Numbered from the stretch's first letter, positions 19,443-28,788 are shown. The stretch: DNA of 64,000 nucleotides from Paenibacillus sp. DCT19 (GCF_003268635.1 NZ_CP029639.1:5343501-5407500), one strand, 5' to 3'. Numbers and translations: made by a program. Notes: generated by a model not told the origin, from the letters alone.

Positions 19443-20966
19443 TCATCCAAACACTTTAAAATCAGTCGGTGAAATACCTACATACTTGCGGAATTGTTTG
19501 TAAAAATATCCTGTCTCCCAATACCCTACATTCCGAGCGATCTCATGCACCTTCAGATTGGAATTACGTAACTGCTCCTTCGCACGTTCAATCCGGTATT
19601 TATTGAGGTATTCAGCAAATGTCTCTCCTGTCTCCTTATGAAACAATTGCCCCAGATACACGGGATGCAGATGATAATGGGCGCCTAGCAGCTTCAGGGA
19701 TAGCTCGTCTGCGTAATGTTTGTCGATATGCTGAAGCACCTGATTCACGATCGGATTTTTCAAATCCTGTAGCAAGGACTGGATGGTCTTTAGACCCACC
19801 TCCTGAAGAGCTAACACTAGTTCATCAAAGGTGTTGCTATCTAATACAAGACGAAGCCCCTCCTGATACATCGCCGTTTCATCTGAATGTTTAATGGCCT
19901 CTAGCTCCATTTTGAAACGAATAACGACTTCCAATGCGGTATTCTGAAGCTCCCCTGGCGTAAGTCCATCACGGTGTTGTTCAAAATCTGTGCGAATGCG
20001 GTTAGCAAGCTGTTCAACATTGCGGGACAGAATAAGCTTGGCATATTCCCTCCAATCAATAAAGAACGTAGCTGCATGATCTTCGCATTTGTCTAACATC
20101 GCATAATCAATAATTTTCAGATCGGGATAGATCATGACATACTGAAGTGCTGTCTTGGCATCTGCATAACTGGACGGCGCATGATATAACCCTTGCATCA
20201 ATCGTCCCATCCCGATCCGCACTGATGGATGTGTTACTGAGATCGCTTCATATAAGTTCTCTAGCCCCTCCATCAATTTCTTTTCCTCATCTGCATGCCC
20301 ATCCATATTAGCTATGATGACGATATCTCCGTCCATATCATGGAACACGTTGAGATGAGGCTTAACGCCTAGCAGCCGCCCCACTTGTTCAAACATGTCT
20401 GAGTTTTGTCCTTGATCTTTATTACGCAAGATGGCGACTGCAACATATGACGCTTCCAGCGAAATGTTCATAAACCGGGCACGTTCCTCAAATTCAGTAT
20501 CTGCAATCTGTCCTGTTAACCAGCGGTGAAGGATATTGTCCTTCAGAATCTGAATACCATAGGCGTCATTATTTAGTTTAGGTGGAACTGCACGATCTAG
20601 CTTGGAAGCTGTATTGGTCAGCGTCGATTCCAATTCTTCCACATTAATGGGTTTGAGCAGATAATTCTCAATGCCAAGTTTCATGCCTTCTTTTAAGTAT
20701 TCGAATTCATTGAAACCACTTAAAATAATCACTTTAACCTCAGGTTGCAGCCGTCTTGCTTCGCGAATCAGATCTAGGCCATTCATAATGGGCATCGATA
20801 TATCCGAAATGAGAATATCCACAGATTGAGAAGAAAGTGCTTCAAGCGCTGCTTGCCCATTACCCGCATGATTTACGATCTCCAACCCGAATGAAGACCA
20901 GTCCACTATATCGTACAGCCCTTCAATGATGAAAGGCTCATCATCTACAATAAAAACTTTATACAT
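19443..20966 (-). CDS. AraC-type response regulator (YesN family)
   Basis: A 507-residue cytoplasmic response regulator. The receiver domain (1-120) has VFIVDDEPFI at the start, phosphoacceptor Asp in ILISDISMP at about 55, and ILSGFNEFEYLKEGMKLGIENYLLKPI. A long middle domain follows. The C-terminal two-helix AraC DNA-binding domain (about 410-507) ends GYWETGYFYKQFRKYVGISPTDFK. I chose the ATG at 20966 (MYKVFIVDDE) preceded by GGACAGG. It overlaps nothing and begins one base past the kinase stop, so the pair is one operon. YesMN systems usually activate a neighbouring sugar locus; the counterpart in pneumococcus (TCS07) is linked to N-glycan use. Confidence 0.93.
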   Translation of the reverse strand: MYKVFIVDDEPFIIEGLYDIVDWSSFGLEIVNHAGNGQAALEALSSQSVDILISDISMPIMNGLDLIREARRLQPEVKVIILSGFNEFEYLKEGMKLGIENYLLKPINVEELESTLTNTASKLDRAVPPKLNNDAYGIQILKDNILHRWLTGQIADTEFEERARFMNISLEASYVAVAILRNKDQGQNSDMFEQVGRLLGVKPHLNVFHDMDGDIVIIANMDGHADEEKKLMEGLENLYEAISVTHPSVRIGMGRLMQGLYHAPSSYADAKTALQYVMIYPDLKIIDYAMLDKCEDHAATFFIDWREYAKLILSRNVEQLANRIRTDFEQHRDGLTPGELQNTALEVVIRFKMELEAIKHSDETAMYQEGLRLVLDSNTFDELVLALQEVGLKTIQSLLQDLKNPIVNQVLQHIDKHYADELSLKLLGAHYHLHPVYLGQLFHKETGETFAEYLNKYRIERAKEQLRNSNLKVHEIARNVGYWETGYFYKQFRKYVGISPTDFKVFG

Positions 20967-20967
20967 A

Positions 20968-22797
20968 TTACACACCTGTCCTTTCTGTATGTGGATAACG
21001 CACCGTGATTGTTGTCCCTTCTCCGAAAGTGCTCTCAATCGTAATTCCGAACTCTGGTCCATATAAGTAGCGCAACCGACTATGGACACTTCGCAATCCA
21101 AACATCTGACCTGACTCCTCAGGACGTTCCAACTCTTCCATGATCTCTGTCAGGCGTGAAGGCTCAATGCCCTTTCCGTTATCCCTGACCTCTACCTGTA
21201 GGATATCTCCTTTCTCTTGCACAACAATGGATAACCGATTGTCAGAGCGTTCTATGCGAATTCCATGAACGACGTAATTTTCAATAATCGGCTGTAGAGA
21301 AAGCTTAACCACGGGATGCTGATAAAAAATAGAATCGATCTGGATCGTATAGACGAATATATCCTTGTAGCGGATGCGGAATAGCTCCAGATATAAACGG
21401 CAAGCCTCCATCTCATCCTTCAACGTGTAGTTTTTCTTCTGTTGTACCAAGCTCTTGAACAATACAGATAGACTATAGATCATCTCACCCACATCTCTAG
21501 CTCCCTGAGATATAGCCCTCATCCGAATGACTTCGAGCGTATTATACAGAAAGTGCGGGTTAATACGTGCCTGTAGCGCAACGAGTTCGGTCTCCTTCTG
21601 TTTGATCTCAGCTTTGTACACTCGCTCAATGTATAGGTTGAGCTCGTCCAGCATATCGTTGAAGCTATGCGAGATTTGCCCAAGCTCATCATCCCTTGCG
21701 TCATCAATGCGCGCCTGCAAGTTCCCGTATTTTACTTTTTGGGTAAAGCGAATAATTTTTCGGGTACGCTTCGCAAAGTTGATAATGAAAAATGCCGGAA
21801 CGAGTACAGCGAACAAAAGACATACGATACTAATGGAAACGATGGTATTTCGAATACCCGCGTAAGCTTCAGCCATTTCTTCCACAGGAACTGTGCCAAT
21901 GACGACATAGCCTTGATCGGCCGAGACAAACTTATTGACGTACATGTTCTGCTCTTTCTTCATCTCGTCCATATCCGTCTGGTCAAACAGTGAGTCAGCC
22001 ATATTCACGTAAGGGTACTTCTTCCCGTAATAATTGTTGTTGGAGTCAAATAACACGGTGCCTTTGGCGGATAACACCACGATATCTCCCTTTAGATTGC
22101 TGTCATAGTTATCGAGCGCATTACCGATTCCTTTTGAATCATAGAACACAAGAAACTGCCCGAGATTGCGAAGCGTCTGCGTATCATTAATCGGAACACG
22201 AATGGCATACAATGCAGGGTCCCATTGATTGATCTCTTTACGAATCCATAGATTCGGTGCACTGATATTAGGCGTTTCCATCGCCATCACGTCAGGAATG
22301 TAAGAGTGCGCTGCATTGGTACTTAGCTTGCGGAACGGTTTGTTTTGATTAAAGACAGACAGGTCCTGCTGCTCAGCACTGTATAACATCAGATGATGAA
22401 TCTCTGAATTGCGATCCATGATATTCTGGAAATGTTTAAGCACATCTGCCGAATAATCATCCTGATTGGCGTAATAACCATTCGTCAAATGTTGAACATA
22501 CTCCGCATATGTGTGGTTCATCAGATAAGTGATGTTGGCGGATAATGCCTCATTCTGATGCATGTCCCTCACCATATTCTGCACTGCTTCAAATTGCTGA
22601 TGAATGGTTCGATCCACATGCTCCATCGCGGCTTTCTGAATGGCTAACTCCCTGCGAATAGTCGAGTCGGATACCGATAGAAAGATAAGATAAGACAGCG
22701 TTATGATCGTAACAATTGATATCATCGAGAAGATGAACAGCATTTTCATAAACATATTATTTTTGAAGAAATTATTGTAAACGCTAACAATTTTCAA
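20968..22797 (-). CDS. Sensor histidine kinase (YesM family)
   Basis: A 609-residue membrane sensor kinase. A first membrane segment (about 20-42) precedes a large extracellular sensor region of about 240 residues, probably Cache-like, then a second segment (about 290-312) and a HAMP domain. The His_kinase block LQARINPHFLYNTLEVIRM carries the phosphorylated His, and the HATPase domain has VRDNGKGI and FGLRSVHSRL. I chose the TTG at 22797, 10 bases after GGAGGG, giving LKIVSVYNNFF. A perfect cre site covers codons 3-8. It starts the TCS operon, divergent from the GH85 gene. It probably senses an extracellular glycan or a ligand-loaded binding protein. Confidence 0.9.
   Translation of the reverse strand: MKIVSVYNNFFKNNMFMKMLFIFSMISIVTIITLSYLIFLSVSDSTIRRELAIQKAAMEHVDRTIHQQFEAVQNMVRDMHQNEALSANITYLMNHTYAEYVQHLTNGYYANQDDYSADVLKHFQNIMDRNSEIHHLMLYSAEQQDLSVFNQNKPFRKLSTNAAHSYIPDVMAMETPNISAPNLWIRKEINQWDPALYAIRVPINDTQTLRNLGQFLVFYDSKGIGNALDNYDSNLKGDIVVLSAKGTVLFDSNNNYYGKKYPYVNMADSLFDQTDMDEMKKEQNMYVNKFVSADQGYVVIGTVPVEEMAEAYAGIRNTIVSISIVCLLFAVLVPAFFIINFAKRTRKIIRFTQKVKYGNLQARIDDARDDELGQISHSFNDMLDELNLYIERVYKAEIKQKETELVALQARINPHFLYNTLEVIRMRAISQGARDVGEMIYSLSVLFKSLVQQKKNYTLKDEMEACRLYLELFRIRYKDIFVYTIQIDSIFYQHPVVKLSLQPIIENYVVHGIRIERSDNRLSIVVQEKGDILQVEVRDNGKGIEPSRLTEIMEELERPEESGQMFGLRSVHSRLRYLYGPEFGITIESTFGEGTTITVRYPHTERTGV
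22776..22789. promoter_or_regulatory. Perfect cre site within the start of the sensor kinase gene
   Basis: TGTAAACGCTAACA matches the cre consensus TGWAARCGYTWNCW at every position. It lies 8 bases inside the kinase coding region, so CcpA would act as a roadblock or block the promoter, placing the regulator itself under catabolite repression. Confidence 0.8.
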
Positions 22798-22919
22798 GTC
22801 GCGGGTTCCCTCCGATGCTGTTTTTCTGTATTGAATTATATCATTCGCCCCCTGACATAGACCGGACACCTTGAATTTTTCTTTAATTTATACATATGTT
22901 TCTTTAATTTCGCCCTATA

Positions 22920-22933
22920 TGAAAACGCTTTTA
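22920..22933. promoter_or_regulatory. cre-like site upstream of the GH85 gene
   Basis: TGAAAACGCTTTTA matches the cre consensus at 13 of 14 positions. It lies 77-90 bases before the GH85 start and directly before a TATACACTAT stretch that could serve as the -10 region, in the 212-base divergent spacer. Confidence 0.65.
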
Positions 22934-23009
22934 TACACTATCGTTAACCATAAGTTTAGCTTTCTGTAAAAGAAAACCATACATTCATCCCACTTGAAGG
23001 AGGAACAGC

Positions 23010-25766
23010 ATGACACGTAAAATCAAACCGAAGGGCTTCATGCCCAAAGTAACGTCCATGGTGCTCACAACCGCACTACTCGGACAGATTCTGGCCTCGT
23101 CTGTATATGCGGGAGACACGCTCCCTTATACTGGCGAAAGTGCCAAGGGGATTAATCAGCCCTATCAGCATGGCTACACTGCTGCTCAGATTCTAAACTG
23201 GACACCGGAGAGTGATATCTATGGAGACCTACTTCGTGCCCACGTCCCCTTGCAACCGCGTAATGAGGCATTTGCTGCTACACAGGCTTACCCCGAGCTC
23301 AGCCCAGAAACTCAACTATTCACCATGAGTGGTGATTATGGTAATGCGTTCTTTGATAGCACGCCATATACCAATGAATTTAGTCAATATCTCTTTAATT
23401 ATTGGCAATATACGGACTACTACAGCTACTGGCACGGCATGGCGTCTGCTGGAGTTCCTGAAGAGTTATACGACCCCAGCAAGGAATGGACGGAGAAGTA
23501 TTTTGAATTCGGCATTCTGAACATTCCAAACCCAGCTTACACCAACGCAGCTCACAAGAATGGGGTGAAGTCCATTGCCAACATCTTTTTCTCCGATAAT
23601 GACCGCGGCCCTCAGACTTATAAACAAATGCTGATCCAAGACGAAAACGGAAACTTCCCTGTAGCTGAGAAGTTAGCCGAGATGGCGGAATACTACAACT
23701 ATGACGGATATTTCTTCAATCAGGAGGAGGTTGCCCGTGGTGTAGCTCCAGAGGATATCCCATCGTACAAAAAATTCATGAAGTATCTAAGAGATCAAGG
23801 ATTATATGTGCAATGGTACGATTCCACGGTCAATACAACCGGCAAAATTCAGTATCAGAATGAGTTTAATGGACTCAATAGTCCCTTTGTCCAAGATTCG
23901 ATTCTGGGCAGAGTCTCTGATTCCATCTTTTTGAATTATGTGTGGAACCACAATATGCTTCGCGATTCGCGCGACCATGCCATCAGCCTAGGACTTGATC
24001 CACTGGAAACCGTATTCGCTGGTGTTGAAGGCGGACATGACAAGTTTGGGCGCTGGAAGCAATCCTATGATCTACGAAACAACTTGGATGAGAACGGCCA
24101 ACCGATGAACAGCATTGCAACTTTAGGTGCGGACTTCACCCATAACGCGCTAGATGAAGAGATGGGCGACGGTAGCACCAATCATCGGGCAGAGGATGAG
24201 TACCAATGGATGACCTTTGTTCGTGATCGTGCTTGGTGGTCTGGGCCGAATCAGGATCCTACGAATGCACGGCGCAACGCCACAGCTAACCTATCGGATG
24301 TGTATGCATCTGGTGCCAACTGGGATGGTATTGCCGCATACCTTACTGAGCGCTCCGTCATCGAAGGCTCCAACTTTACAACCAGCTTCAATACTGGACA
24401 CGGCCTACAATATTATCTGAATGGCTCTGTATCCAATGATAAAGAGTGGTCCAACATCAATATTCAAGATATCCCTGTCACCTGGCAATGGTGGATGGAT
24501 AGTCAAGGTAGCAAACTCAGTGTAGATTTCGATTATGGTCCAACCTATGAAAAAGGCGCTCGATATAACTATGACGCCATTGGCGCATTCAAAGGTGGCA
24601 GCTCTCTTGTGGTAAACGGTACACTCAGCGCAGATAACTTCCTTCGCCTGTATAAAACTGATCTGTCCGTCAATGCACAGTCGAAACTGGATCTGACATA
24701 TAACAAGCCGTCTACTGATGATGCTTCCTCTCTACGCGTAGGACTAATCTTCCAAGACGCACCTGAGAACGTAGTCTACGTTAATGTCCCTAATTCGGGT
24801 AAACGTACAGCTGGCTGGGAGACTGTTTCACTGGATTTAAATGCATATCAAGGTAGGACGATTGCCGCTTTTGGACTCTCCTTTGATCCGAACCATACAA
24901 CCATTGAAAATTATCAGATGAACATTGGTCAGATCCGCATTACAGACGGTTCAGCGATTGTACCCGACGCTCCTACTGAATTCCATATTACCAGAGCATT
25001 AACCAATACGGATGAACTGGTCGTCGCATGGGACATGAAGGACTATTCAGAGGTCAAGCAATACAATTTATATGAAAATGGTGCATTTGTCGGCGGTGTG
25101 TATGATTCCACGTTTTACATCAAATCCCTTAAACAGCGGTCTGGTGAACTATCCATACGAGCTGTAGGGGCAGATGGTACTGAGAGTGAAGCAGCCGTTC
25201 TACCTTATAATTTGAATACAGCAGTGCAAGATATCGACGTAAAATTCAAATCGAATGGTGATGCCATCGTTAGTTGGAAGAAACCTAAGAAATCTAAGGG
25301 CAATGATACCATCCAGCTTACGCTTGAGACGGAATATACCAAGGAACCTTTCACCAAGTCACTTCAATTGAAAAATAATAAACCATCCACCATCCTGACG
25401 GGACTCCCGACTAATGGTGAACATTACGTATTGAATATCGCCGTCGGCGATCATGCTCCAGTGACCTACACTGGTAAACTGGCAGATCTCCAGATTACTC
25501 CATACCCCCAAGATAAGGTTACGGTAAAAGACGGTAAATACACACTTGCCCTGCCTGACTTGGAGGACTGGTACAAAATCTATGTATATGAGAACGGGGT
25601 AGCCCGCGAGTTCGGGGTTACTTATGTTACGCAGAAATTCCCGTATATCATCCGGGGCAGAACGAAGCTCAGTGAACTGACCTTCACACCTGCATCCAGT
25701 AATAGCACATTGAAGCTGGTTATCGAAGATTATGCAGGGAATCAGGCGACAACCATTCTGAGGTAG
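23010..25766 (+). CDS. Secreted GH85 endo-beta-N-acetylglucosaminidase
   Basis: A 918-residue secreted enzyme of family GH85, which cuts between the two core GlcNAc residues of N-glycans and frees the oligosaccharide from glycoproteins. A signal peptide spans 1-34 (basic start, hydrophobic core, cleavage after VYA). The catalytic barrel contains YDGYFFNQEE with the paired N237 and E239 expected of GH85 (oxazoline-stabilising Asn and acid/base Glu). After about residue 500 come beta-sandwich and fibronectin-like modules. No LPXTG, SLH or other anchor is visible, so it is probably released. GGAGG lies 8 bases before the ATG. It is divergent from the TCS operon and ends in a strong terminator. 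It is the only exported hydrolase of the locus. Confidence 0.93.
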   Translation: MTRKIKPKGFMPKVTSMVLTTALLGQILASSVYAGDTLPYTGESAKGINQPYQHGYTAAQILNWTPESDIYGDLLRAHVPLQPRNEAFAATQAYPELSPETQLFTMSGDYGNAFFDSTPYTNEFSQYLFNYWQYTDYYSYWHGMASAGVPEELYDPSKEWTEKYFEFGILNIPNPAYTNAAHKNGVKSIANIFFSDNDRGPQTYKQMLIQDENGNFPVAEKLAEMAEYYNYDGYFFNQEEVARGVAPEDIPSYKKFMKYLRDQGLYVQWYDSTVNTTGKIQYQNEFNGLNSPFVQDSILGRVSDSIFLNYVWNHNMLRDSRDHAISLGLDPLETVFAGVEGGHDKFGRWKQSYDLRNNLDENGQPMNSIATLGADFTHNALDEEMGDGSTNHRAEDEYQWMTFVRDRAWWSGPNQDPTNARRNATANLSDVYASGANWDGIAAYLTERSVIEGSNFTTSFNTGHGLQYYLNGSVSNDKEWSNINIQDIPVTWQWWMDSQGSKLSVDFDYGPTYEKGARYNYDAIGAFKGGSSLVVNGTLSADNFLRLYKTDLSVNAQSKLDLTYNKPSTDDASSLRVGLIFQDAPENVVYVNVPNSGKRTAGWETVSLDLNAYQGRTIAAFGLSFDPNHTTIENYQMNIGQIRITDGSAIVPDAPTEFHITRALTNTDELVVAWDMKDYSEVKQYNLYENGAFVGGVYDSTFYIKSLKQRSGELSIRAVGADGTESEAAVLPYNLNTAVQDIDVKFKSNGDAIVSWKKPKKSKGNDTIQLTLETEYTKEPFTKSLQLKNNKPSTILTGLPTNGEHYVLNIAVGDHAPVTYTGKLADLQITPYPQDKVTVKDGKYTLALPDLEDWYKIYVYENGVAREFGVTYVTQKFPYIIRGRTKLSELTFTPASSNSTLKLVIEDYAGNQATTILR

Positions 25767-25821
25767 GATGATCAGAGAATGTCCGAGATATAGTTCGAGC
25801 ACCCCTTGCATCAACGTCAGC

Positions 25822-25866
25822 AAAAAATACAGCCCTTCACTTCCACCAGGAAGTTGAAGGGCTGTA
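25822..25866 (+). terminator. Terminator after the GH85 gene
   Basis: A long stem ACAGCCCTTC.CTTCC paired with GGAAG.TGAAGGGCTGT (25829-25865), flanked by an A-run on the left and TATTAG on the right, 60 bases past the stop. Confidence 0.85.
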
Positions 25867-25940
25867 TTAGCTGCGCTCGGAGTGTATCAGATCATCTCTA
25901 TCAAGCGACCCGCCTTTATTATCCTTATCTATTAGAGGTT

Positions 25941-26107
25941 GTTCAAAAAGTCCGCTTTTGATTACGAAGGATGCGCGAGTGGCATCTCAGCATCGAATAT
26001 GGGATTCAGCCGAAATATCCGTTGCTCACGTAGCTTGATCTACGCTCCGCTACTCCATTTCTATCTTCATCCCATCTTCTCGGTACTGAAAACCACCCTT
26101 TTTGAAC
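25941..26107 (-). repeat. Dispersed palindromic repeat, short class, copy 2
   Basis: A 167-bp copy, inverted relative to the copy at 1191-1356, with the same GTTCAAAAAG and TTTTTGAAC ends. It occupies the right end of the gene-free stretch 25767-26135, whose left part holds the GH85 terminator; I see nothing else there. It lies 28 bases past the dnaB stop. Confidence 0.85.
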
Positions 26108-26135
26108 ACGACTATTAGAGACTAAACACGCGCTG

Positions 26136-27671
26136 TTATGACGTGCCTTTTTGTTTATTCGCCTGCATCTGCTGAGCGAACCTCATCATCTCTTCGAATT
26201 CTTCCTCGGACACGGCATCGCCATCGGCTGTCATGTCCTGTACAATCGGAATTTCCGGCTTGGCTTTGGCTCCTTTGCCGTATGTACGGGTACGGGTTCC
26301 AGCTGCACCAGCAGCCTGCTTGCCTTTCACTTTCGATTGATCACGAATGTACTGAACTGCCTTCTCGTACGAATTCACTTGCTTCAGCAGCATGTTGGAC
26401 GCAATAGCCTCAACAAAATTACGGTTGATCCGTTGCTCACCGCCTGAGACAAGAAGCTGCATCAAGTAATGAATCAGTACATTAATGACTTCTCCTGGCA
26501 ACTTGTAGCTTAGATCAATTTTCTCAAAAATATCCACTAGATTATCCGGCACGGCTCCCGGAAAGAATGTCTGAAGAAGTCGTGTATAAGGTTCGTTACG
26601 TAACATCATATTATATTGGTGAATGTCACATTTGGTTGCGAATTGTGGAGGGACTTCAACGTAATATTCCATCTGTACCACATGCTCTACAGGTGGTTCC
26701 TCCGAATCATTCTGCTGTTCTGGCTCATCCATATGCTGGCGAAGGGCAACGACCTTCGCGGCTTGCACGGTCTGCTGTTCCTGACGCTTCTTCGTCTGTC
26801 TGAACTGCAAGCTCGCCTTATGCTGAAGATCATCCAGAAGTAGCTGTCCCTGTGGACTGAAGACATCATCTTCATCCAATAAACGGCATACATCCTGCAC
26901 ACTGAGATTAAACTTGTTCACAACATAATTCACAATCCCAAGCTGTTCATGATCGAATCTCAGTTTCTCCACATGACGACGGTTCACGGATTCGCGTGGA
27001 AAACGCAAAATAATGTCGGCATAATTCAAGCTATTCTCTTCTGCAGCAAGGGTTGTCCCGCTACGCTGAGCTGAAGTCGATACTTCGGACAGGGCTTGCT
27101 CCAGCTCATAATCAATGACATGGGTATTAAGTTCAAATATATCGTAAAAAGGAACGGAAATATTCTCTTTATTCGCTGCCGGATAAGGCGCATCGCCATT
27201 CTCTACTGCCGAGAATCCGGAACGTAAGGAAAGCACGGCAAACTTACCAATCTTGTCACGAAGCAACAGTGTCAAATGCTGTGTACGGAAAAATTCCGAG
27301 GGCGACAGTGGTGGCTGTAGCTCATATTCATAGATGTAATCATCATTCTCCGGAATATATAAACGCGAGGTCTGAAGTAGACCTACCGCTTCTAGCTTCG
27401 AAGCTTGTTCGATCAAATATTTACGCCCCTTCTCGCTAGGCTCAAGACCGAGCGTCATGAACAATCTTCGTTGTTGTTCAAGCGGGGAATAACCTACCTG
27501 TTCGCCGGGAAGATGCTGAAATAACAGCCGATACAAGCCAACCGCAAAGGCACCTACCATAGGCTGGTATGCTCCGGTAAGCATACGGTCATCCAGGGCA
27601 CTTAGTCCAAACTCCCTGTATACGCAGTAGCGGTGATGTTCAGTATAATGCAGCAAGTTCTTCATGCGCAT
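26136..27671 (-). CDS. dnaB: Replication initiation and membrane attachment protein DnaB
   Basis: The Firmicute DnaB (not the E. coli helicase), a primosome protein that attaches oriC to the membrane and recruits DnaI-helicase. It has 511 residues; B. subtilis DnaB has about 472. The N-terminal DnaB/DnaD winged-helix domain (FGLSALDDRMLTGAYQPMVGAFAVGLYRLLF) is clear. A DnaB_2/DnaD-like C-terminal block YEKAVQYIRDQ lies near 435, and an acidic tail (DGDAVSEEEFEEMMRFAQQMQ) ends the protein. The start has AAGGAG 8 bases upstream. In B. subtilis dnaB is followed directly by dnaI; here its 3' side faces a repeat copy, the GH85 terminator and the glycan locus. Confidence 0.93.
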   Translation of the reverse strand: MRMKNLLHYTEHHRYCVYREFGLSALDDRMLTGAYQPMVGAFAVGLYRLLFQHLPGEQVGYSPLEQQRRLFMTLGLEPSEKGRKYLIEQASKLEAVGLLQTSRLYIPENDDYIYEYELQPPLSPSEFFRTQHLTLLLRDKIGKFAVLSLRSGFSAVENGDAPYPAANKENISVPFYDIFELNTHVIDYELEQALSEVSTSAQRSGTTLAAEENSLNYADIILRFPRESVNRRHVEKLRFDHEQLGIVNYVVNKFNLSVQDVCRLLDEDDVFSPQGQLLLDDLQHKASLQFRQTKKRQEQQTVQAAKVVALRQHMDEPEQQNDSEEPPVEHVVQMEYYVEVPPQFATKCDIHQYNMMLRNEPYTRLLQTFFPGAVPDNLVDIFEKIDLSYKLPGEVINVLIHYLMQLLVSGGEQRINRNFVEAIASNMLLKQVNSYEKAVQYIRDQSKVKGKQAAGAAGTRTRTYGKGAKAKPEIPIVQDMTADGDAVSEEEFEEMMRFAQQMQANKQKGTS

Positions 27672-27712
27672 GGCTTGATCTCCTTCTCCCCAAAAATCAT
27701 GTTAAAATATGT

Positions 27713-27735
27713 GTTCAAAAGCGAATCTTTTGAAC
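27713..27735. repeat. Minimal palindromic derivative of the dispersed repeat
   Basis: GTTCAAAA and its inverse TTTTGAAC around a 7-base loop, followed by AGCCTCC as at other copy ends. It looks like the two ends of the dispersed repeat joined with the interior lost. Confidence 0.55.
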
Positions 27736-28008
27736 AGCCTCCAAAAGTGTGTTTATCTATTCTATCACAAATATAGAATCCTCAAATGTTCAAAAACAGG
27801 TAAAAAACGAACCCGTTCTCGCTCCGTTTCGTCCTACGTCGACATCATTCACGTTTTCGTAGAGTTGCTAGAATACTATAAAAATAAAATGCTGACAACA
27901 TGAATCCATTTCAAAATACCTTAAGCAAACACAAGTGAACATCTTGAGAACGTGCTCTTCCATATATATGGAGTTGTCTCCCCTCACTATTCCATATCTT
28001 TAGAGGTT

Positions 28009-28213
28009 GTTCAAAAAGTCCGCTTTTGATTACGAAGGATGCGCGAGCGGCATCTCAGCGTCGATTATGGGATTCAGCCGAAATAAGCGGGATGCTTACG
28101 AAGCTTGTTTCCTTCGGAAACATGTAGTTGCTCACGTAGCTCCATCTACGCTCCGCTACTCCATTTCTACCTTCATCCCATCTTCTCGGTAATGAAAACC
28201 GACCTTTTTGAAC
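28009..28213 (-). repeat. Dispersed palindromic repeat, long class, copy 3
   Basis: A 205-bp copy in the same orientation as the one at 25941, so dnaB lies between two direct copies. Compared with the short class it carries about 40 extra bases, including the palindrome GTTTCCTTCGGAAAC. It sits in the 665-base gene-free stretch 27672-28336. The rest of that stretch holds the minimal derivative at 27713 and, near 28225-28290, an imperfect stem (AAAAAGCCCTT with AAGAGCTTTTT) that may terminate the next gene. Confidence 0.85.
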
Positions 28214-28336
28214 AGGATCTTTAGTCAAGCCAAAAAGCCCTTCCTGTCCCCCACGTAAGCGGTTACGACAAAGGCAAGAGCTTTTTATTCACATCCGTAT
28301 TTAACGCTACTTAACCATCTCATAGAACAACATCTC

Positions 28337-28630
28337 TTAGAACATCTTGTACCCGCCTAGACGGAGCTTACGTATGGTCCAACCGCTAATCACTGCCCCA
28401 GCAAGTCCAGCCACGCCTGTAAGATAATCTACGATCTGAAACGATCCTAGATGTGACGTAAGCGGCACAGTCTGATCCCATAACGAATACACAACTACAG
28501 GTAGGATCACGATCACAAACAAGTATGAGGGAAACCAGGTTGTCTTCATCAACATATTCAGAATGAAACCGATCCCGAACATCATTACGAAAAATAATAC
28601 CATTAATACCAGCACAGGTATAAACTGCAT
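28337..28630 (-). CDS. yuiB: YuiB-like membrane protein
   Basis: A 97-residue hydrophobic protein with three predicted membrane segments (about 2-28, 35-52, 68-88) and a conserved GYKMF ending. The length, the N-terminal PVLVLMVLFFVMMFGIGFILNMLM and the C-terminal ending match my memory of B. subtilis YuiB, which lies next to yumB there as it nearly does here. Function is unknown. The start codon lies just inside a weak upstream region (GGTGAACGTCACCCG) with GGTGA as the likely ribosome binding site. Confidence 0.75.
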   Translation of the reverse strand: MQFIPVLVLMVLFFVMMFGIGFILNMLMKTTWFPSYLFVIVILPVVVYSLWDQTVPLTSHLGSFQIVDYLTGVAGLAGAVISGWTIRKLRLGGYKMF

Positions 28631-28758
28631 CGGGTGACGTTCACCTCATCTTTCAACCGACTCGTGTTACGTTCTAGCTCGTAGTTAGTTTACCGTAAAA
28701 AATGTGGCGAAGCAACGAACTTTCTGGACAAATTCCCCTGTCTTCACGCTCTGTTCAT

Positions 28759-28788
28759 TTGCCCTTCTGCTTCTTGTTGGGATACAAT
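28759..28788 (+). promoter_or_regulatory. Possible promoter of hemQ
   Basis: TTGCCC (28759-28764) and TACAAT (28783-28788) are separated by 18 bases, about 110 bases before the hemQ start. A short CTTTTTGAAC-like end of the dispersed repeat lies downstream at about 28838-28850. Confidence 0.45.

Noticed and set aside
2833..25766. Prophage or integrative element carrying the glycan locus
   Set aside because: No integrase, transposase, tRNA attachment site or direct target repeat was seen at either end.
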